Below, piece by piece: positions 58,950-64,000 of a stretch of 64,000 nt of DNA. Positions within the stretch are counted from its first letter, which is position 1. Every line of letters begins with the position of its first letter. The notes below the pieces were generated by a model. The model was not told the origin of the DNA, searched no databases, and saw only the letters and a program-made list of their open reading frames with translations. The position numbers were made by a program, and so were the translations under genes. The DNA is taken from the NCBI RefSeq assembly GCF_002813555.1, contig NZ_CP025057.1, forward strand, positions 1,042,001 through 1,106,000, given 5' to 3'. This DNA is from Spiroplasma floricola 23-6. Its GTDB lineage: Bacteria > Bacillota_I > Bacilli_A > Mycoplasmatales > Mycoplasmataceae.

Positions 58950-59204
58950 TTATAAATAATAAAAATAATTTATAATAATAAAATGTAATTTCTTTAATAA
59001 ATTTTGTAAAAAAATATTATTCATTACATTTTTATGTACTACTATTAGTTTTTTTATTAGTTCCACCCTTAGATTTAACTTTAGTCATCCTTTTTCTTCT
59101 TTTTCCTTTAAAGTCTTATTTAATTTTTTATAGTGTTTTCTTTCTTCTATTTCAGCCTTTTTTCCTAAACCTAAAATTCAAGATATAATATTCAAAATTC
59201 CCAT
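58950..59204 (-). CDS. Small hypothetical protein, uncertain 3' end
   Basis: Reads MGILNIISWILGLGKKAEIE, then a charged helix, for up to 84 residues if two TGA are Trp. AAGGAAGG precedes the ATG. After about residue 38 the composition changes to a very AT-rich, hydrophobic tail, whereas another frame from the ATG near 59088 gives a sensible basic end (MTKVKSKGGTNKKTNSST, stop). A one-base shift in the A-rich stretch may therefore have occurred. The N terminus resembles that of the 175-residue gene upstream (ALGWLLGV). Confidence 0.45.
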
Positions 59205-59440
59205 TTTTTACCTTCCTTTTAATAATTATATAAAAAAGATATGTTTATTTTCAATATCTTTTAGTTATTTTTTTATTCTTTTTATCAATTAATTTATTAA
59301 TATATATCTTTTTTATTTTGTTTATTAAGTTCTTTAATAAATTGATTTTCATATTTAGCTTGTATTTTATTAGCTTTTTTGTATTACCAATTGAAATAAA
59401 GTGATTAACTTATAATAATAGAAACTCCTAAATTTTCAAG
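59205..59440. other. Gap between small ORF and HEPN-motif gene
   Basis: No gene with a start codon. On the minus strand a 27-codon open stretch reads KKANKIQAKYENQFIKELNK and further to a stop, a protein-like composition without a start, so possibly a relic of a small charged gene. Confidence 0.35.
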
Positions 59441-60124
59441 TTATATCATATAATTTTTCACAACTGTAACATAATATAGAATACATGACATAAATTCATA
59501 TGTATAATTTTTTACTATATTTATTATGTTTCCCCTAGCTTCTTTTGGTAAATATATTAGTCTAGTATGATGCGTTATTTGATTTCTAATATTTTTTAAA
59601 TAATTCTTATAAAAACCTATATTATCAATTGTTTCAATAAATTCAGAATTTCTAAAGTAGATTTTTCTTAAATAATCTTCAATTTCACTGTCTAATTCTA
59701 ATTTTAAATAACTACTATTATAATTTGAGTTAGATGTTTTTCTGAGTGTTTCTAAAACATCTAGTCTATTTATTATGCTTAAAATAACCATTTCTATTTC
59801 ATTTCGATTAAATTCTAGATATGAAACATCAATATTATTAATAAGTTCTAGTTTTACACAAATTCAATTATTAAAAGAGAAAGTATCATTTTTAATATCA
59901 TTATCCAATAATTCAGAATTTCAAATTTTTAAAGTTAAAAGATTGATAATATTTTTTAAAAAAAGACTAATTTCAAAAAAATTATGGATATTTATACCAT
60001 TATTTCTAAGAAAGTTATCAAATTTAATTAAAATATCATTATAAATGGATGACTCATTTTTTATTAAAAATTCCTTATAATTTTTGAGTATTAATTCTAT
60101 TGTTTCTTTATTTTCAATATACAT
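59441..60124 (-). CDS. HEPN-motif protein next to the reverse transcriptase
   Basis: A 227-residue helical protein with two TGA-encoded Trp. Its key feature is KNIRNQITHHTRL: R180-N-Q-I-T-H185 fits the R-(N)-x3-H (RX4H) active site of HEPN RNases, and the helix before it (SEFIETIDNIGFYKNYLKNI) gives the expected helical hairpin context. HEPN domains are common toxins and effectors in defence systems, and AbiA carries one fused to its reverse transcriptase. Here it is a separate gene on the same strand upstream of the RT. Its ribosome binding site is weak. The assignment rests on the motif and on predicted helicity. Confidence 0.65.
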
Positions 60125-60150
60125 ATTATTTTAACTTTTTTCTAAATTAT

Positions 60151-60441
60151 TTATTTAGAAGTTCATTTCTGACCTTTCATAGATCTATATTTTTGTGTAA
60201 AGTCTTTTTTACCTTTTTCAATATTGCAACTATAATGAACTGCAACTCAATTTGATGTAACCCCATTTGATTTATTTCCATCTAAATGATCTACATTTCA
60301 ACCATTATTAGGATTTGAATCTGAATTTCATTTAGTACCATGATTCATATTTTTTTGACATAAATAACACATTCTATATTGCTTTGAGTTTAAATTCTCT
60401 CATTCAATAGCATTTTCTCAAGCATAATAAAATTTATTCAT
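60151..60441 (-). CDS. Small HNH-type endonuclease-like protein
   Basis: A 96-residue protein with six or more TGA-encoded Trp, so it is invisible under the standard code. C25-x2-C28 (MCYLCQK), D51-H52 (NVDHLDGNKSNG), N64 and H69-x2-C72-N73 (HYSCNIEKG) match the HNH fold, with His replacing one zinc Cys. Likely a metal-dependent nickase or nuclease. It begins five bases after the stop of the upstream gene and ends 26 bases before the HEPN-motif gene. It could belong to the defence cassette or be an accessory of the element. Confidence 0.78.
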
Positions 60442-60446
60442 ATTTT

Positions 60447-60974
60447 TTACCTTTGTCTTTCTCTATTATTACTATTTTTTAAATCCCTAATTTGTTTTTC
60501 TAATTCTAGTATTCTTTTTTCTTTTTCAAGCATTTCAATTTTATCTATTTCAGATTTTTTTTGATTTAACATTTCTTGATCGATTTCTTCTGCTATTTTT
60601 AAAATTTCATCATCTGTTTTCTTTCTCTTTATTTTTACTTTTCATTTTTCAATAAGATAATATTTTCCTGAATCACCTTTATATTGAGGTTTTTTTGCTT
60701 CAGAAACTAAATCATCAATATATTTATATGCTATTTTTTCTATATATGTACTACCAGAAAATACATATTTTTTTGGAAAACTATTTACTAAATCTGAAAT
60801 ATATAAATCCAATCTAAAACTTTCAAAACCTGGTAACTCTTTTACAAATTTTTCAAGTTTAGAAACTAATTTATTTCTTGTATTCTCATAATCCTCTCTT
60901 TGATTTTTTGAATATTGTCTTTGTTCTGCAGGAGGAACTCCAAGCAATCAACCTAGTGCTTTAAATACTGACAT
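60447..60974 (-). CDS. Hypothetical island protein with coiled-coil C terminus
   Basis: A 175-residue protein starting MSVFKALGWLLGVPPAEQRQ, with a short amphipathic hydrophobic N terminus. A globular middle follows (FESFRLDLYISDLVNSFPKK), then a Lys/Glu-rich coiled coil (DEILKIAEEIDQEMLNQKKS). TGA encodes two Trp. AAAGGAAA lies upstream. It heads the run HNH, HEPN-motif, small ORF, RT after a terminator, so the promoter for the cassette is probably just before it. No domain recognised. Confidence 0.7.
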
Positions 60975-61013
60975 ATTAAATTTCCTTTCTATAATACTTT
61001 AATTTTATTATAC

Positions 61014-61047
61014 TAAAAAAAGCATTTTTTTAAATAAAAATGCTTTT
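61014..61047. terminator. Terminator after the Mbov_0396-like gene
   Basis: Stem AAAAAGCATTTTT/AAAAATGCTTTTT with a short A/T loop and flanking A/T runs; separates the conjugation genes from the cassette. Confidence 0.8.
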
Positions 61048-61050
61048 TGA

Positions 61051-62703
61051 CTATTCATTATTAATTTTAGATTTTTTTTCTAATTTAGAATTAATTTTTT
61101 CTAATTTAAAATTAAATTTATTTTGTCTTTTTTCTAAAATATTAACTTTTTTGGTTGGTTTTGAAATTTGTTTAGCATATTTATTTTCAAGTTCTAATGC
61201 CTTTTTAGCAATAAGTGGATTTTTACTGTTTTTTAAATTAGATACTAGATTCTCATGCTTTTTAAAGTTAGAGTTTTCAATTTTTTCTACATTTTTTTTA
61301 AGAGTATTTTTAAGTAAACCTGAATAAGTACTATTTACTTTATTTCTTTTTACAACAAATCTATTAATAGTATTTGCTCCTGCAATTACACCAAAATTAG
61401 TTGCTACACCTTTAACAACGTTTTTACTAGTTTCTCTCATACTTGCTCAACCTTTTCTTGAAAACAAACCTCCAGCAAATGCAACACCACTTGTTGCACC
61501 TCTTGCAACTCTTCCAATAACACTTGGAAAGCCCTTCATTTTTTGACTTATATTTTGAGCAGCTGCAAGATTTTGTTTACCCCCAGCAATTGAACCATCT
61601 GGGTCCGAAGCAGAAAAGTTTTGTACTTTATCAGCAGCTCTATTTAATGCATTAGTTGCACCATTTGAACCTTTAGATTTAAATAAAGCCATCATTCCAG
61701 CTCCTCCAGCAGCTCATCCAAGTGCTTTCATTCCAGCACCAAATATACCTTTACCGTGTTTTGCACTTAATAAAGCATTCTGACCTTCACTGTGTGTTAC
61801 ACCTTCTCCACCAGTAAAACTAGCTATAATTTGAGGAGCAACAAGTGCAAATGTTGACACACCAAGAATTACAACAATTAGTAAAAACATTTTTGTTGAA
61901 AATTCAAATTTATTAATTGATTTTGAAATAAATAGCATTAAGAAATTAATCATTACTATGTAACTTAAAATATTTCCTATACTTACGAATGCTTTTGCAA
62001 TAACCATGTCTTTTCATTGTTTCATTCTTATACCATGATCATTTACCATTCATGCTGCAACAAGTGGTCCAATTAAAAATAATAAAAATAATTCAATACT
62101 TTTTTGAACAATTGCCATACATAACATTATTAAAGTATAAAGTAAAAACGCAACTGCTAATATTTCTACAACTATATTATAATTTTTAATATTTCCAGGA
62201 ACCGAGTAATCACTAGGAATGTTTCCAAAATCGCCTTTCCAATCAGGGTCACCCATTTTATATAACAAATCTGCTAAATTTGCATTTTTTAAACCAAAAG
62301 CTAATTGAAAAGCTTTTTGTAAAAATTCGATTAAAAAAGTTAATCCATAAAAGCCAATTGGTATAAAAAATACAAAAACTATTGCAAGTCCAGTTGATTT
62401 TAAAGATTTTACAATTCTGGTTTTTCAGTCCAAATCTTCATTAAAAGTATAAGTCATGTACTGAATTGTAAAAATTAAAACAGCTACAAAACCACCAATA
62501 ATACAAAATGCTCAAAAGCTTTGTGGTATATTTTCAATTCTAAAGTCTTTTTGACCATTAAAAAGTACATCATAAATAATTCCAGTTGTTAAATACTCAA
62601 ATACTCCTTGAACTACAGAAATTAACTGTAAAGGACCTTGAATAAAAACAAATCAAATAACTTTAAGAATTACTTCTCAAATAGCTTCTCCTATAAATCC
62701 CAT
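61051..62703 (-). CDS. Polytopic conjugation protein (Mbov_0396-like ICE transmembrane protein)
   Basis: A 550-residue protein split into several pieces by TGA-encoded Trp. The first 320 residues have about eight transmembrane segments with the character of VirB6/TrbL channel proteins (FVAVLIFTIQYMTYTFNEDL, ILAVAFLLYTLIMLCMAIVQ). The remainder is cytosolic, Gly/Ala-rich then Lys/Asn-rich. Topology, the preceding pilin-like gene and the overall order match the Mbov_0395-Mbov_0396 pair of mycoplasma ICEs. TAGGAGTT lies upstream of the ATG. Confidence 0.82.
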
Positions 62704-62721
62704 ATCTTTAACTCCTATCTT

Positions 62722-63030
62722 TTAATTTTTTAAAAATATTGCAGAAAATACTCCTGCTGCAATAGTTGCAGAAAATACAAGTGCAGCCCCAATTGAAGCT
62801 CAAATTATGTCTCTAATTGCAGCACTTCTCCCTTCAACATCTCCATCGCTTGATGCTTTAGCAATTCTAAAACCTATTTTTACTAAAACAAATACTAAAA
62901 ATAAACTGATTAAACTACAAACTGCTGTAACTGCAGCAAGTCCATAACCTCAAATATAATCTGTAATAGGCTTAAAATCTGGTACATCTGCAAGAAATAC
63001 TATATTTAATTTTGCAATAAAATTTTTCAT
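62722..63030 (-). CDS. Pilin-like conjugal transfer protein (Mbov_0395-like)
   Basis: A 102-residue protein with two transmembrane segments (VCSLISLFLVFVLVKIGF and GAALVFSATIAAGVFSAIFL) separated by a polar loop KASSDGDVEGRSAAIRD, the pattern of VirB2-type and Mbov_0395-family pilin-like proteins. Two Trp are TGA. A strong AGGAAGGAAG precedes the ATG. Directly followed by the Mbov_0396-like gene, as in mycoplasma ICEs. Confidence 0.8.
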
Positions 63031-63050
63031 ATGTTTTCTTCCTTCCTAAA

Positions 63051-63311
63051 TTACATTTCATATTCAATTTCATCTTTATTTAATTCTGATAATAATTCTC
63101 TTTCGATTACATCTTCAATTGCTAGTTCTAAACTTGAATAATCTTTAAGCAAAGTTCCAGAATTATTTTTAGAATTAAGCACTTCTAAATCATCTATTTC
63201 GTTTTCATTTAAATTTTGATTATTTATTAATTCATCTCTTATATGTTCAGCTATTTTTTCAATAACTTCATGATGTGTTAAACTATTTAAAATTAATTCT
63301 TTTAATTCCAT
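63051..63311 (-). CDS. Small acidic hypothetical protein
   Basis: An 86-residue acidic helical protein (MELKELILNSLTHHEVIEKI...) without Trp or membrane segment. It starts 16 bases after palindrome copy C and precedes the pilin-like gene by 20 bases, so it heads the conjugation operon. No domain recognised. Confidence 0.7.
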   Translation of the reverse strand: MELKELILNSLTHHEVIEKIAEHIRDELINNQNLNENEIDDLEVLNSKNNSGTLLKDYSSLELAIEDVIERELLSELNKDEIEYEM

Positions 63312-63327
63312 GTTTTTTTCCTTCCTA

Positions 63328-63343
63328 TTTTCCCTGGGGAAAA
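63328..63343. promoter_or_regulatory. Palindromic site, copy C
   Basis: TTTTCCC-TG-GGGAAAA, 16 bases upstream of the start at 63311, identical in core and spacing to copy B. Confidence 0.55.
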
Positions 63344-63367
63344 TTTAATAATGATAAATAAAAAAAA

Positions 63368-63439
63368 CTAGCAGCTGCTAGTTTTCAAAATATTAATTTA
63401 AACAAAAAAATAGAGTCCTAGCGTTGCCAGTGCTCTATT
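63368..63439 (-). repeat. Two-hairpin CTAG element, copy C
   Basis: Minus strand: arms AATAGAG/CTCTATT around CTGGCAACGCTAG (one mismatch in the inner stem), T7, a spacer like that of copy B, then the perfect palindrome CTAGCAGCTGCTAG and T7. Confidence 0.7.
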
Positions 63440-63466
63440 TACCTTAATTTAAGTATAACATAAATT

Positions 63467-63829
63467 TTAAAATTCAAAGTCAATTTCATTATCTTTTAAA
63501 ACTTTTTGAAGTGTATTTATTTTTTTTTCTTGTTCTTTGAACTTGTTTTCTTGTTCTTTGAACTTGTTTTCCTGTTCTAATAAAATTTCATTTATTTTTT
63601 CTTCTCAAATTTTATTATTTTTTTCAATTTCTACACTACATTTTGACATATCTAGTTTAAACTCCTTAATACAATTTCCAATATCTTTATTATACTTAAT
63701 TTTTTGTTTATTTGTTAAATTTAGATCATTCAAAAATTGTTTAACTTCTTTAGGAGAATTACCATCATAAGAAATACCAACAATAATTTCATTATCTTTA
63801 TTTTCAACTGTAATAATAATTCTTTTCAT
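63467..63829 (-). CDS. Hypothetical protein with coiled-coil repeats
   Basis: A 120-residue protein. The N-terminal part (IIITVENKDNEIIVGISYDG) may be a small strand-rich domain; after a TGA-encoded Trp comes a Glu/Lys coiled coil with an exact heptad repeat KFKEQEN. AAAGGAG lies upstream of the ATG. No family recognised. Confidence 0.7.
63530..63571. repeat. Tandem 21-bp repeat inside a coiled-coil gene
   Basis: Two identical 21-bp units at 63530-63550 and 63551-63571, with a partial third, encoding seven-residue KFKEQEN heptads. In-frame copy changes would alter coiled-coil length without disrupting the gene. Confidence 0.75.
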
Positions 63830-63866
63830 TTTGTTCTCCTTTCTTAGAAAATGAGTAAATAAAAAA

Positions 63867-63921
63867 CTAGCAGCTGCTAGTAAACAAAAAAATAGAGTCC
63901 TAGCGCTGCTAGTGCTCTATT
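63867..63921 (-). repeat. Two-hairpin CTAG element, copy D
   Basis: Minus strand: arms AATAGAG/CTCTATT around CTAGCAGCGCTAG, T7, only 10 bases of spacer, then palindrome CTAGCAGCTGCTAG and T6. Unlike the other copies it lacks the TTTTCCC palindrome downstream. Confidence 0.7.
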
Positions 63922-63948
63922 TACCTTAATTAAAGTATAACATAGATT

Positions 63949-64000
63949 TTAAAATGACGGCTCTTGGTTTTTATCATTTAAATTTCTAATTTCTAATTTA
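63949..64000 (-). CDS. C-terminal end of a gene leaving the window
   Basis: The last 16 codons and a TAA stop of a minus-strand gene, reading LEIRNLNDKNQEPSF before the stop. Its direction and its position upstream of element D make it part of the same island operon series. Too short to identify. Confidence 0.55.
   Translation of the reverse strand, partial: KLEIRNLNDKNQEPSF

Noticed and set aside
53756-63921. CRISPR-like interpretation of the repeated CTAG elements
   Set aside because: Copies are kilobases apart, separated by genes, not regularly spaced with spacers, and no cas genes are present.

Overview
The window is chromosomal DNA of a mollicute that reads UGA as tryptophan, most likely from the Spiroplasma/Mesoplasma/Entomoplasma group. 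It is very AT-rich, nearly every long gene is interrupted by in-frame TGA under the standard code, and two adjacent tRNA-Trp genes (anticodons CCA and UCA) sit at 50.4-50.6 kb. Gene content (EzrA, PrkC/PrpC, RNase J, tandem DegV, YtxG/YtxH, PgsA, an ISLre2-type transposase, mycoplasma-type ICE genes) fits that group. All coordinates below use genetic code 4, so many genes are longer than standard-code ORFs.

Region by region. 0.2-12.3 kb: rpmB and tRNA-Leu on plus, then a long minus-strand block: thiamine pyrophosphokinase, rpe, rsgA, prkC-type kinase, a frameshifted PAP2 phosphatase, PP2C phosphatase, rlmN, an 819-residue surface protein, rsmB, gmk, rsmD. 12.3-18.6 kb: plus-strand def, rnjA, an amino-acid permease, a secreted protein and a membrane protein. 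18.6-31.3 kb: minus-strand hypothetical protein, pgk, a Panacea (DUF4065) gene wedged between pgk and gap, gap, dnaI, dnaB, mutM, polA, dnaE. 31.3-37.4 kb: a secreted hydrophobic protein with a small membrane partner, bracketed by long hairpins, then a J-domain protein, a tail-anchored protein, thiI and ezrA. 37.4-51.3 kb: rpsD with a structured leader, tsaC-like, SDR, pgsA, tyrS, ytxH/ytxG, coiled-coil proteins, pncB, ytpR-like, three degV genes plus one degV wreck, two tRNA-Trp, fur-like and acpP.

51.4-64.0 kb is accessory DNA running off the right edge. It starts with an ISLre2/UPF0236 transposase and a cluster of stem-loops. It continues with genes resembling the conjugation module of mycoplasma ICEs (Mbov_0395-like pilin-like protein, Mbov_0396-like polytopic protein), a 1006-residue surface protein and several small unknown genes. 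Inside it lies the most interesting cassette of the window: an HNH protein, a HEPN-motif protein and a reverse transcriptase with an Abi/DRT-like core and a helical C-terminal region, all on the same strand. Intergenic regions of this island carry four copies of a two-hairpin element with a CTAG core, three of them next to a TTTTCCC-n2-GGGAAAA palindrome just upstream of a start codon.

Functionally the core is ordinary translation, tRNA/rRNA modification, replication/repair, glycolysis and envelope genes. The island combines DNA transfer, a surface protein and a probable anti-phage or plasmid-competition module. Family assignments come from reading motifs by eye; no database search was run.
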